Below, piece by piece: positions 48,962-58,700 of a stretch of DNA of 64,000 bases. The DNA lies in the NCBI GenBank assembly GCA_017472685.1, contig JAFUOO010000022.1, positions 1 to 64,000 of the forward strand, in the 5' to 3' direction. Under the pieces are notes generated by a model that saw only the letters and a list, made by a program, of their open reading frames with translations, was not told where the DNA came from and ran no database searches. The position numbers were made by a program, and so were the translations under genes. How positions within the stretch are numbered: position 1 is the stretch's first letter; each line of letters opens with the position of its first letter. Source of the stretch: Clostridia bacterium (GTDB lineage: Bacteria; Bacillota; Clostridia; UMGS1883).

Positions 48962-51900
48962 ATGAAAAAGGTTACAGCGTTAGTTCTGACAGTCAGCATG
49001 CTCGCATCATTTTTGCCTTACAGCTTTTTAACTCTTGCAGCTGACAGCGAAAGCATGGAACAATACATTATTGCAAAATACGAATTTGAAGATGCAAGCT
49101 TTGGCTTGAATGCATCACTTTCCGACAGCTCACAAAGCGGGTATGACGCCACTGTTGCAGGGGGCGATTTAGCATCAGTTGACGGTGTGTTCGGCAACGG
49201 CGTTAACTTAAACGGCAACGGCTATATTGAGCTTCCCCAAGCACTTCTTTCGGCAATGAAGGAGTGCAGCGCTGTTACGTTGAATGCTTTTGTTAAAAAA
49301 AATGAACTCAAGCATCAGTTTTTGTTTTCCGCATCAAGCGGACATATGAGCGCAAAAAGCGACAGCCTGGGCATTATAGATGCATTTAACTACCGTTACG
49401 AAGCAGGCGGCAGTGACACTGTCACAACAGGCAAGAGAACAGCTGTGGACACTTCCTTTTCTGCACTTACTGCAGTATTGGACTTTGAAAACAGCACTGC
49501 AACTCTTTACGTTGACGGTGTAAGCGTGGGCAGCGGAACAATAAGCGTAAGCTTTGACACCTTCAGCGTAATGGGCATAGGCGTTTCTCCTTGGGAGGAC
49601 GGTTACTACAACGGATATATTGACAATTTTACAATTTTCAGTAAGGCGCTTACAGCAGAGGAGGTTAGCAGCCTTGCGGGCAAAATGACCGTTACCCCCG
49701 TGTACCGTGACACGGAAAACAGCCGTGAATACCGTGGCGAAGCGGTCAGCCTTTATGCAGGCGAGAGCCATGTGTTTGAATCTTTTGTCAAGGATAGTGT
49801 GAGCTTTTATAACTACACCGCAAAAAATACTGCCGATTGCACACTTGTGGCGGAATACACTCAAGATGGTGCTTACGATTACGTAATTGAATGTGCCTCC
49901 GAAAAGAATGCGGCATATGCCATTGCAGATAGCCTTGAAATAGGCGGCGATTGCTCCGCGGATGAAATAACCCTGCCGTCTTCCGTGCCCGGTTACAGCA
50001 CAAGTACTGTTACATGGACAAAGGAGGGCAATGCTGAAATCAGCGGCAACACAATCACTTTTGAAAAAACAGATGCACTGCAGCAGGTAACACTTACTGC
50101 AAAAATTGACTATAATGGCGAAAGCTGCACCAAGAGCTTTGGCTTTTCCATCCACGCAAATGACTCAACACCCCAAAAGGGCGAGCGAGCACTGGACATA
50201 AACGGCTTGGGCTACATTGCACAATCAGGTGAAAACCTTATTGATATTACAGCGTTTGACTATACCTGCAGTACATACACAGGCTGGAGCAGCGGCAACG
50301 CGTCGCTTTCCGACAACTTCTCCGTAAAAGAAGGCTATGACGACTGCAAAGGCATTTTTGCCGCATCCTTGTCGTCCAGCACGGCAGAGGGCAGCATAAA
50401 CCCCTACATTCCCATCCCTGAGCACACAGGCGAGGAGACCTTTATCATAACCTTTGCAGCATACGGCGAAGCCGAGGCAACCATCCAGTGGTCAAACGCA
50501 TTCTTGTGTGACGAGAGTAAAAACAACACAGGCTATGTGCTCGGCAATTACGACGGAACAAACTGCACCTATGGCATTAAGGTTTCTCCCTCCTGGAGTG
50601 TAAATTCCTTTGCTTTTACACCAAAGGCAAGCGATAAGTATATCCGCCTTTGCATAGGCTGGGCAAGCAACATCGGCATTGATAACATTTCCATAGTAAA
50701 AGCAGAAAAGCTTAATGTAGAGATTAATGAAAGATACGTTACAAACAAAACAGCATACGATGCCGAGCCCTTGGTTTTAGCAAACAACCAAAAAACAGCA
50801 ACTCTTCAGTACGGATTGCAGTATGTATCGGACAAAGCGCCCGAAAGCATAACTTACGAGGGCGAAAGGTACATTCTTGTGACAGACGTAACAGAAAAAT
50901 ACATTACAAAAGACATGGGCGAAGAGAGCGGCAGTATTGTTTTTGACTACAGATATGTAAAAGAAAGCGAAATGTTTATTCACCCGGGTGTTCTCAACAC
51001 CGAGGCAGATTTGCAGTTCATTGCCCAAAAGGTAGCAGCAGGGGAGGAGCCGTATCTTTCGGCATATAACGCCCTTTGTGAAAACAGCTATGCGCAGTTT
51101 GGCACAAATAGAGCAACGGCAACTATTGTGCGTGGCGGCACAGGGCAGAACTATGCCCAGCTTTACCAGGATGTGCACCGTGCCTACCTTTGTGCAATAA
51201 GGTGGAAAATATCGGGCGATACAGCATATGCCGACTGCGCCCGCGACATTCTGAACGCATGGAGCAAAACCCTTAAAACAGTAACAGGCAATGCAGACAG
51301 GTATCTTGCAGCAGGTCTTTACGGCTACGAGCTGGTTGCAGCGGCGGAAATTATGCGCAATTACGAGGGCTTCGAGCTTGAGAGAATGCAGGACATGCTC
51401 ATGAATGTGTTCTACAAGCCTCTTACAGAAAGATTTTTATATGGAAATGAATACGGCGGCGACCATAACGGCGCACATATCATGAACTACTGGGCAAACT
51501 GGGATTTATGCAACATGGCGTTTGCAACCGCCCTTGGCGTATTCTGTGACCGCCGCGACATTTATGAAAGAGCGCAGGAATACTACAAGTACGGAACGGG
51601 CAACGGCTCAATTTTCAATGCCATTCCAAAGCTTTACGAGGCAAGTGAAAGCGCGCTTAACATTCCCACAGGTCAGTGGCAGGAAGCAGGGCGCGACTTC
51701 GGACACACAGAAATGGGCGTAGGCTTAATGGCTGTTGTGTGCGAAATTTCATGGAACCAGGGCGACGACTTGTACTCCTGGGCAGAAAGCCGCTTTATGT
51801 ACGGTGCCGAATACGTTGCACAGTACGAAATGAATTACGAGGTGCCCTTCACAACCTATAACTGGTATTCGGGCACAAACGGCACCTGGTCCTCACAGAC

Positions 51901-52792
51901 AGTAATATCGGCACGTGGCAGCTTACGCCCCGTATGGGAAATGATATATAACCACTATGCAATAAGAAAAGGCTACGATGTGCCGGGCATAAAGGCAGCG
52001 GCAGAAGCTCTCCGTCCCGAGGGCGGTGCAGGCGGACACGCATCAAGCTTTGACCAGTTCGGCTTCGGCACGCTTCTGTACACAAACGCAGGGCTGAACA
52101 CAAAAGCAAAGCTTCCCGAAAGTAATGTGAAGGAGGGCATTTACCGCATCACAAACCGAGGCACAGGCAGCGCACTTACAGTAAATGACGAAGGCTATGT
52201 CAAGCAGTATGCCGTAAACGAAGAGGACACCGCTCAGCAATGGGAGCTTGACGACATCGGCGGCGGTATCTATATTCTCACAAATGTAAAAACAGGCAAG
52301 GTAATGAGCGTTGAAAACGATTCCTACTCAAACGGAGCTCTTATCAATACAAGCGACTATACTGGTAAGTTCTCACAGCAGTTTGCCCTTCTTTCCTTTG
52401 AGGACGAAATGGATAACTACTATGACGGCTACTATCGTATTGCGCCTGTTGGCAGCGGTCTTTCAATCGATGTGTTGAACGGAAAGAGTGATGACGGAAC
52501 AGACATTCTGCAGTATACCTATGAAGGAGCGGCAACAAACCAGCAATGGGAGCTTCATGCAATAGACACAAGCTTTGTAAAGGTAAATGTAACCGTTCCC
52601 GAGGGCGAGGAGGAAGCCGTTGTGTATGTTGCCACATACGACAAAAAAGGCATCATAATTGACCTTATCAAGGAAGTCCTTGACCTTTCAGGCGGAACAA
52701 GGGATTTTTCCTTCAAAGCAAATTGCAACAGCGAAGCGGGCGAATATGTCCGCACCTTTATCTGGGATGACGGCATGAAGCCGATTAACTAA
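48962..52792 (+). CDS. Secreted alginate-lyase-family polysaccharide lyase with LamG and ricin-type domains
   Basis: Extracellular protein of 1276 residues with a signal peptide (1-27). The order is: a concanavalin-like LamG module (about 35-240; YEFEDAS, GNGYIELP, YIDNFTIF); an Ig-like stretch (about 320-395); a carbohydrate-binding-like beta domain (about 430-580); an alpha/alpha-toroid domain resembling the alginate lyase family (about 670-1035), with WANWDLCNMAFATALGVF and the conserved DHNGAHIMNYW and GRDFGHTEMG segments that supply His, Asn and Tyr; and a ricin-type beta-trefoil (about 1045-1205) with repeated QQWEL. It probably cleaves a uronic-acid polysaccharide, and the GH105 enzyme at 36294 could process the unsaturated products. 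GGAGG precedes the start. Confidence 0.82.
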   Translation: MKKVTALVLTVSMLASFLPYSFLTLAADSESMEQYIIAKYEFEDASFGLNASLSDSSQSGYDATVAGGDLASVDGVFGNGVNLNGNGYIELPQALLSAMKECSAVTLNAFVKKNELKHQFLFSASSGHMSAKSDSLGIIDAFNYRYEAGGSDTVTTGKRTAVDTSFSALTAVLDFENSTATLYVDGVSVGSGTISVSFDTFSVMGIGVSPWEDGYYNGYIDNFTIFSKALTAEEVSSLAGKMTVTPVYRDTENSREYRGEAVSLYAGESHVFESFVKDSVSFYNYTAKNTADCTLVAEYTQDGAYDYVIECASEKNAAYAIADSLEIGGDCSADEITLPSSVPGYSTSTVTWTKEGNAEISGNTITFEKTDALQQVTLTAKIDYNGESCTKSFGFSIHANDSTPQKGERALDINGLGYIAQSGENLIDITAFDYTCSTYTGWSSGNASLSDNFSVKEGYDDCKGIFAASLSSSTAEGSINPYIPIPEHTGEETFIITFAAYGEAEATIQWSNAFLCDESKNNTGYVLGNYDGTNCTYGIKVSPSWSVNSFAFTPKASDKYIRLCIGWASNIGIDNISIVKAEKLNVEINERYVTNKTAYDAEPLVLANNQKTATLQYGLQYVSDKAPESITYEGERYILVTDVTEKYITKDMGEESGSIVFDYRYVKESEMFIHPGVLNTEADLQFIAQKVAAGEEPYLSAYNALCENSYAQFGTNRATATIVRGGTGQNYAQLYQDVHRAYLCAIRWKISGDTAYADCARDILNAWSKTLKTVTGNADRYLAAGLYGYELVAAAEIMRNYEGFELERMQDMLMNVFYKPLTERFLYGNEYGGDHNGAHIMNYWANWDLCNMAFATALGVFCDRRDIYERAQEYYKYGTGNGSIFNAIPKLYEASESALNIPTGQWQEAGRDFGHTEMGVGLMAVVCEISWNQGDDLYSWAESRFMYGAEYVAQYEMNYEVPFTTYNWYSGTNGTWSSQTVISARGSLRPVWEMIYNHYAIRKGYDVPGIKAAAEALRPEGGAGGHASSFDQFGFGTLLYTNAGLNTKAKLPESNVKEGIYRITNRGTGSALTVNDEGYVKQYAVNEEDTAQQWELDDIGGGIYILTNVKTGKVMSVENDSYSNGALINTSDYTGKFSQQFALLSFEDEMDNYYDGYYRIAPVGSGLSIDVLNGKSDDGTDILQYTYEGAATNQQWELHAIDTSFVKVNVTVPEGEEEAVVYVATYDKKGIIIDLIKEVLDLSGGTRDFSFKANCNSEAGEYVRTFIWDDGMKPIN

Positions 52793-52797
52793 AAATG

Positions 52798-52835
52798 ACC
52801 GTATGTAATTAATTGATTGCATACGGTTATTTTTA
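52798..52835 (+). terminator. Terminator of the alginate-lyase-like gene
   Basis: ACCGTATG (52798-52805) pairs with CATACGGT (52820-52827), followed by a T-rich run. Its right arm also carries the -35 of the retron promoter. Confidence 0.75.
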
Positions 52836-52844
52836 TGCTATAAT
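52817..52844 (+). promoter_or_regulatory. Retron promoter
   Basis: TTGCAT (52817-52822) and an extended -10, TGCTATAAT (TATAAT at 52839-52844), have 16-base spacing. The expected start is about 52851, giving a short leader before the msr/msd RNA and a transcript that continues into the reverse transcriptase gene. Confidence 0.65.
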
Positions 52845-52904
52845 GAAATTGGAAATAGTATATGTGATGTGCTTTTTTTGGTACATAAACACTGATATTA
52901 TTTA

Positions 52905-53082
52905 ACTAACGGAGCATTAGTGTAAGCCTATTGGCACCGACAGCGAGTCGTTGTCGGGACAAGGTTAGTAAAAGTATTCACGAGTTCAGCTGAAACAGCT
53001 GTGGCAGTATAAAAAGGCCCACTTCATGGGCTCATATACAGCCACATCAGCTTCATGATTCGCATTGTTTTGCTCCGTAAAG
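52905..53082 (+). ncRNA. Retron msr-msd RNA
   Basis: The a1/a2 pair is ACGGAGCA (52909-52916) with TGCTCCGT (53071-53078), eight perfect pairs that enclose the RNA. TTAG directly follows a1, as in Ec86, so G52920 is the candidate branching guanosine. The msr part has a small stem GCC-TATT-GGC and a nine-pair stem, CCGACAGCG (52937-52945) with CGTTGTCGG (52949-52957). The msd part has a long interrupted stem (52997-53052): AGCTG/CAGCT, TGGC/GCCA, GTATA/TATAC and GCCCA/TGGGC around CTTCA. The RT gene starts 25 bases after a2. The exact ends and the msr/msd boundary are inferred. Confidence 0.72.
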
Positions 53083-53102
53083 GAAAGGGGGAGGGCTTAA
53101 TA

Positions 53103-54032
53103 ATGATTACAATTACATACAAGGAGCTTTCCTCCTTAACTTGTGATTTAGGCTTTTCGGCAAGGGCGCTCTATAGCCTGAGCAACCATGCCTCAAAGCA
53201 TTATCATAAAACGGTAATACCAAAGGGTAGCGGCGGTGAAAGAGTTCTCCATGTTCCCGACAATTTTTTAAAAGCGGTACAGCGGAGCATTGTCAGAAAC
53301 ATTCTCTCACACGAGGAGGTTTCGCCCTATGCAAGGGCATACCGCTACGGAGCATCAACCCTTAAGAATGCCATGCCTCATAAGGGGCATAAGGTTATTT
53401 TAAAGCTCGACATTAAAAATTTTTTCGACAGCATCATTTACCCCTTGGTGAAGAAAAAGGTTTTTCCAAGTGAGCGCTTTTCTGAAAGCAACCGTGTGCT
53501 GCTCACACTCCTTTGCATGTATAAGGATGCGCTTCCCCAGGGTGCGCCAACATCCCCCTGTATTTCGAACATAATCATGAAGGATTTTGACAACACCGTA
53601 GGCACCTGGTGCAAAGAGAGAAACATTACCTATACGCGCTACTGTGACGACTTAACCTTTTCGGGTGATTTTAACGTGGATGAAGCAAAAGCATTTGTCG
53701 AAGCTGAGCTTAAGAAAATGGGCTTTTTTCTGAACGCTAAAAAGACAACTGTTCTGCGTGACGGGCAGAAAAAGTGTGTAACGGGCATTTTGGTGAACGA
53801 TAAAATAAATGCCCCTTTGGAATACCGCAAGAGCATACGGCAGGCTGTTTACTACTGCAAAAAGTTCGGAATTGATGAGCATTTAAAGAGAAACGGCATT
53901 GAAAAGGCGGCAGAGGGCTACCTTAAAAGCCTTCTGGGCAGGATTAATTATGTGTTGTCAATAGATAACACTAACGAAGAAATGAAAGGCTACAAAGCCT
54001 GGGCTGTAAAGCAGTTAAAGAAATTGAAATAG
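53103..54032 (+). CDS. Retron reverse transcriptase
   Basis: Reverse transcriptase of 309 residues that would make msDNA from the adjacent RNA. Retron-specific marks are NAMPH at 89-93 (the NAXXH motif of region X) and VTG at 226-228 (region Y). The catalytic motifs are LDIKNFFDS (D103), QGAPTSPCISN (146-156) and RYCDDLTFS with the YxDD aspartates at 182-183; the family usually has YADD, so Cys replaces Ala. Length and motif order fit a stand-alone retron RT with no fused domain. I start at 53103 behind an AAAGGAAAGGGGG tract; an upstream in-frame ATG would extend the protein by 16 residues into the msd. No effector gene is adjacent. Confidence 0.93.
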   Translation: MITITYKELSSLTCDLGFSARALYSLSNHASKHYHKTVIPKGSGGERVLHVPDNFLKAVQRSIVRNILSHEEVSPYARAYRYGASTLKNAMPHKGHKVILKLDIKNFFDSIIYPLVKKKVFPSERFSESNRVLLTLLCMYKDALPQGAPTSPCISNIIMKDFDNTVGTWCKERNITYTRYCDDLTFSGDFNVDEAKAFVEAELKKMGFFLNAKKTTVLRDGQKKCVTGILVNDKINAPLEYRKSIRQAVYYCKKFGIDEHLKRNGIEKAAEGYLKSLLGRINYVLSIDNTNEEMKGYKAWAVKQLKKLK

Positions 54033-54042
54033 TGCGAATTTC

Positions 54043-54078
54043 AAAAGACGACACAGAAATTACTTGTGTCGTCTTTTT
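54043..54078 (+). terminator. Terminator of the retron operon
   Basis: AAAAGACGACACA pairs with TGTGTCGTCTTTT, followed by T. It closes the transcript 10 bases after the RT stop, leaving no room for a downstream effector. Confidence 0.85.
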
Positions 54079-54197
54079 GTGTATGATAAAATATAAGTGG
54101 AGAAATGCAACTTTTTAAGAGTGTGAAAAGTATTATAAATAGAAAGATTAACAAAAAATGGCTCTTTACCGTTTATATATAATGAGGAGGAGTAAAA

Positions 54198-55706
54198 ATG
54201 AAAAAAGTTATAAGCTTAATAATTGTGATATGTATTGTGTTTTCTTCTGTAGCGGTATTGGCAGAGGAAGAAACCGAAGTTAAAAAATATGATGATTTTG
54301 TTTACATAACAGAAGGCGATAGAAATGTAATTATAGGCACGGACGCTTTTGGAGAAACATTAATTTCAAATACAAAAGATAACAGCAAATCTCAATCGGA
54401 CTATTTTACTTATGACGAGGCAGATGACAATGTAACCATAACAGGACTTGGTGATAATGCACCCATGGATATTGTTATCCCCGGTGAGATAAACGGCAAA
54501 AAGGTGATTTTGGAGACAGATGCTTTTGAATATGAAAAAATTGAAAGTGTAATTATTGAAGAAGGCATAACCGAAATACCCCAGAAGTGTTTTTATAACT
54601 GCAAAAACTTAAAAAGTGTAATACTGCCTGACAGCGTTACAGTTCTGGGTTATTTAGCTTTTGCAAATTCGGGCATTGAAGAAATCGCGTTGCCCGAATT
54701 TGTAGAAAACTCAGGCTATAGTACGTTTTTTGAATGCTCAAGCCTTAAAAGAGTTGACCTTAACAACGCAAAGAGCGTGGGGCTTTTCTCGTTCAGATAC
54801 TGTGACTCCCTTGAAACTGTAACACATTCGGGAAACCTTACAGGCATTGCAGACTTTGCCTTTGCAGGTTGCTCAGGTCTTAGAAATATTGACCTTTCGA
54901 CGGTTGAGAGCTTTGGAAAAAATGTATTCCAAGGGTGCGGAAGTCTCAGTTTTGTAAATTTGCAGAGTTTAAAAGAATGGGAAGGCTTTTATAGTGAAGA
55001 TGTAGACGACGAAAGCATGATGCTTAAATCGCAGGGCTTTTATTCCCATCATACATATTCCGACCCTGCAGAGTACAAAGCATTATTATTGGGCACAAGC
55101 ATCGATACCGTGCGGATAAGATTCCCCGAAACAGAAGATGAGGAGTTAGGCGTTATATTTATAAATTCAACTGTCAAAAACATTGTTTTTGACAATTTCC
55201 CCGAAAACATCAATAGGTGGGAATTTTACAGCGCAAAATCAATAGATACCTCCATGAACAGAAAAGTAAAACTGGAAAAGAAGCATAAAGGCTTTACAAT
55301 TTACGGAAAAGATGACGGAGTGCGGGAATATGCCGAAATGGTAGGAGCAGAATACAGAGAGCTGATTGATATTACAGTGGATGGCAAAACGCTGTATTCA
55401 GACGTATTGCCATATATAAAAAACGACAGAACTTTAGTTCCCATGCGTGCAATTTTTGAAGCACTTGGGGCAGAAGTGAGTTGGGACGATGCAACAAAAA
55501 CTGCAATCGGCAAAAAGGGCGGTGTAGAAGTTAAAATCACCATAGGTGAAAACGTTCTTTACAAAAGCGGCGAGGCGATTGAACTTGATGCTGCAGCGGA
55601 GATAACCAACGACCGCACAATGGTGCCTGTAAGGGCAATCAGTGAAGCGTTTGGCTCGACGGTAGAGTGGGATAATGACACGAAAACGGCTGTGATAACA
55701 AATTAA
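54198..55706 (+). CDS. Secreted BspA-type LRR protein with PF07833 C-terminus
   Basis: Extracellular protein of 502 residues with a signal peptide (1-22, ending LAEE). Residues of about 85-270 are LRR_5/BspA-type repeats with the pattern I-x-x-x-AF-x-x-C-x-x-L (IPQKCFYNCKNLKSVILPDSV and FAGCSGLRNIDLS). The C-terminal 110 residues form a copper-amine-oxidase-N-like (PF07833) domain with the paired NDRTLVPMRAIFEALGAEVSW and NDRTMVPVRAISEAFGSTVEW. LRR_5 proteins are common adhesins in gut bacteria, and PF07833 here may hold the protein at the wall. The next gene encodes a longer LRR paralogue with a near-identical signal peptide. Confidence 0.85.
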   Translation: MKKVISLIIVICIVFSSVAVLAEEETEVKKYDDFVYITEGDRNVIIGTDAFGETLISNTKDNSKSQSDYFTYDEADDNVTITGLGDNAPMDIVIPGEINGKKVILETDAFEYEKIESVIIEEGITEIPQKCFYNCKNLKSVILPDSVTVLGYLAFANSGIEEIALPEFVENSGYSTFFECSSLKRVDLNNAKSVGLFSFRYCDSLETVTHSGNLTGIADFAFAGCSGLRNIDLSTVESFGKNVFQGCGSLSFVNLQSLKEWEGFYSEDVDDESMMLKSQGFYSHHTYSDPAEYKALLLGTSIDTVRIRFPETEDEELGVIFINSTVKNIVFDNFPENINRWEFYSAKSIDTSMNRKVKLEKKHKGFTIYGKDDGVREYAEMVGAEYRELIDITVDGKTLYSDVLPYIKNDRTLVPMRAIFEALGAEVSWDDATKTAIGKKGGVEVKITIGENVLYKSGEAIELDAAAEITNDRTMVPVRAISEAFGSTVEWDNDTKTAVITN

Positions 55707-55718
55707 AGGCAGTTTTGT

Positions 55719-55743
55719 AGGGGATGCTGCCCACAGCATCCCG
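55719..55743. repeat. GC-rich intergenic hairpin
   Basis: GGGATGCTG (55721-55729) pairs with CAGCATCCC (55734-55742) around CCCA and is preceded by GTAG. It is not followed by T, so it is not a standard terminator. It resembles the small GTAGGGG-type palindromes seen between genes in Clostridia, and it may fix or separate expression of the two LRR genes. Confidence 0.5.
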
Positions 55744-55759
55744 ATAAAGGAGTGATAAA

Positions 55760-58700
55760 ATGAAAAAGGTTATAAGCTTGAGTTTAGCAATAGTAATGTT
55801 ATTTGCCTTTGTACCCATATTAGCAGAAGAACAAGTTAATGTTACTGATTGTACAACCGAAGGTGGATTGAATTTTCAAGAGAGAACCGAGGCATATATG
55901 GAGGCTATGGAATACTATGACCGCATGGGTGCCTATGGTTTAAATCACAAGACCGAAACAGATTACGGAACGTTAGTGGAGTATTCTGTTTCGAGTGTAA
56001 CTCATCTTACTGTTAATCATATTAATTACATACGTTATGACGGAGAACAAATCAGCGTTTCGCAATATGCACCCAACCGAGACGAAGAAAATAAAATGAA
56101 GTATGAAAAGCTGGAAATAAGTCAGGACGGAAAGTGGGCTACCATTACATACCCCGAACTGAAAAATACAGGTACATTTGTAATAACCGTAGATCTCGTG
56201 AACTGCACTGCAAAAAGGGACATAATCCCCTACGAAGAACCCGTTGAAGAAACAACCGAAGAACCTACGGAAGACGTAACAGGAGTAACTGCAGGTGGCT
56301 TGTGCGAGGGGTATTTCTGGGTGGATGAAGATATCCGTCCCGAAGCTGCTGTAGCATGGGAATACAAAAACGGTACTCTCACTATTTCAGGCACGGGTGA
56401 TATGCACGACTTTTACTTTACATGGGGAGGCAGGGTTCAACACACAACCACCATCGGCAAACCCTGGAAGGAATATTACGACAAGATTAAAAAGGTTGTT
56501 ATAGAGGAAGGGGTAAATTCTGTTTCCCGTTATGCATTTATTGATTGTACAAACCTTGAAGAATTAGTTATTGGTGATAATGTTACCATAGGAACAGAAG
56601 CCTTTAAAAACCTTAGAAATATTGAAAAGATTACCCTTGGTGAAAACTGCACGTTAGGCGAAAGAGCATTTATAAACTGCACAGCTTTAATGGAGGTAAC
56701 ACTAACAGAAGGAACAGAACTTGATTATGGAGTGTTTGCCGACTGTTATGCCCTGTCTGAGATAAACTTTGACGGAAGCGGTATAAGTGTACATAACTCT
56801 TCCTTTAAAGGCACACCATTCTACGACAAAACTGACATGGTATATGTCAATAACGAGCTTTTGTGGATGAAAGATGCTCTCGAGCTTGAAAGCTATACAA
56901 TCCCCGAAGGAACTGTACGAATAGGCGGCTTTTTATTCCAGCATGGAAAAATTAAAGAGATCAGCCTTCCCGAAAGCATGGTCGAAATCGGCGAAAGTGC
57001 TTTTCAATCAAGTAAGCTGACAAGTATTTCTTTAGATGAAGGATTAAAGAAAATTGATGCGGGAGCATTTTCCTCCAGTCAATTAACCTCGGTTTCTTTA
57101 CCAAAAAGCCTGGAGTATGTTGGAAAAAAAGCATTCAGATACACAAACATAACAGAGGTTACAATAAGAAAAACCCTTACCGTAGAAGATGGTGACAAGT
57201 ATGACGGCGGTGCTTTTTCCGACTGTGACAACCTTAAGTATGTTACAATCGAAGATGGAACCGAAAAAATAGCAGATGGTATGTTTGCCGACTGCCCTAT
57301 GATTGAAAGCATAATTTTGCCCGACAGCGTAAAGGTTATCGGTAATCGGGCTTTTGCGGGTTGCTATAAGCTTTCGGGCAGCCCTATCGGTAAAGGCGTT
57401 GAAAAAATCGGGAATTATGCATTTGAATCATGTAACAACATTCTGATTGCCGACATAAGCCATGTTGAAAACGTGGGCGAGGGTGTTTTTGAATACTGCA
57501 AAAAACTTTATAAGGTTATTTTAAATAAAAACATGACAAAGATACCTCATAACTTTTTCAACGGCTGCATTAAGCTCCGTGAGGTTATTTTGCCCGAGAA
57601 TATTACGTCTATCGAAAACTATGCCTTTAAGGACACAGAAAGCCTTACGGGTGAATTTAAAATACCTGAGACTGTTGCAGCGGTTGGCGAATGGGCGTTT
57701 CAGGGAAGCGGTTATTCAAGCATAACTGTACCCGAGGGTGTAACAGAGATAGGCATAGGTGTTTTCAAAAACATGAAAAACCTTACAAAGTTGTCACTTC
57801 CCGAGGGTATTGCAAAAATACCCCCTAAAGCATTTGAAGGGTGCAATAGTCTTACTGATATAACAATTCCGTCAACTGTAACTGAGATTGGTTATGAGGC
57901 ATTTAATAGCTGCGAAAGCCTTTTGGCAATAATCCTTCCTGAGGGCATTTCACAAATAGGTCATAGTGCGTTTGCAGGTTGCAGTAAACTTGAAAGCATC
58001 ACACTGCCCAAAAATATTACGTATATCCCGGAAGGCTTGTTTGAAAACTGTGTGAGCTTAAAGAATGTAGAGGTAGCTTCCGAAAACATTACAAGCATAG
58101 GTCAGGCAGCCTTTTACGGCTGCAGCAGCCTTACTGAAATAAACCTTCCCGACACTGTATTGGAGGTTGGCGCAAGCATATTTACAAACAGCGGTGTATT
58201 AAATAATCCCATTTATTGGGACGGATGCGTGATGTATATTTCAAATTGTGTTGTGGCAACAAGCGGAGCAAGTGAATGTGTTAAAATAAGGAACGGCACA
58301 AGAGCCATTGCCCGAAGTGCCTTTGCAGAACGTGATATTTATGAAATTCACATCCCGGGCAGTGTTAAGACCATATCAAGCTATGCCTTTGAACACAGTA
58401 AAACAAAAAAGTTTGTTTTGGAGGAGGGCATTGAAACTATAGAAGGCAATGCTTTCTACTTTGCCGATGTTGAACAGATTAATTTCCCCGACAGTCTTCT
58501 TTTTATCGGAAGCTCTGCTTTCAGTGGCTGTGATAACCTGAAAGAGGTTGTAATACCTTGTAAGGTTCACATTAAAGGCGACGCGTTTGATATGGAGCTT
58601 GAAAAAGTTACTTTCAAAGAAGGTAGAGAAGAACTTGATATGCCAAATGCTTTCGGATACCTCGTAAATGTGAAAGAGGTTGTTTTGCCCGATGGCTTAA

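Noticed and set aside
49334-50155. A 273-codon minus-strand frame opposite the alginate-lyase-like gene
   Set aside because: It lies wholly within a well-supported signal-peptide protein and has no family features.
53103-54032. Group II intron or diversity-generating retroelement RT
   Set aside because: There is no maturase or endonuclease domain and no intron ribozyme ends or template/variable repeat pair. The NAXXH and VTG motifs and the upstream a1/a2 RNA point to a retron.
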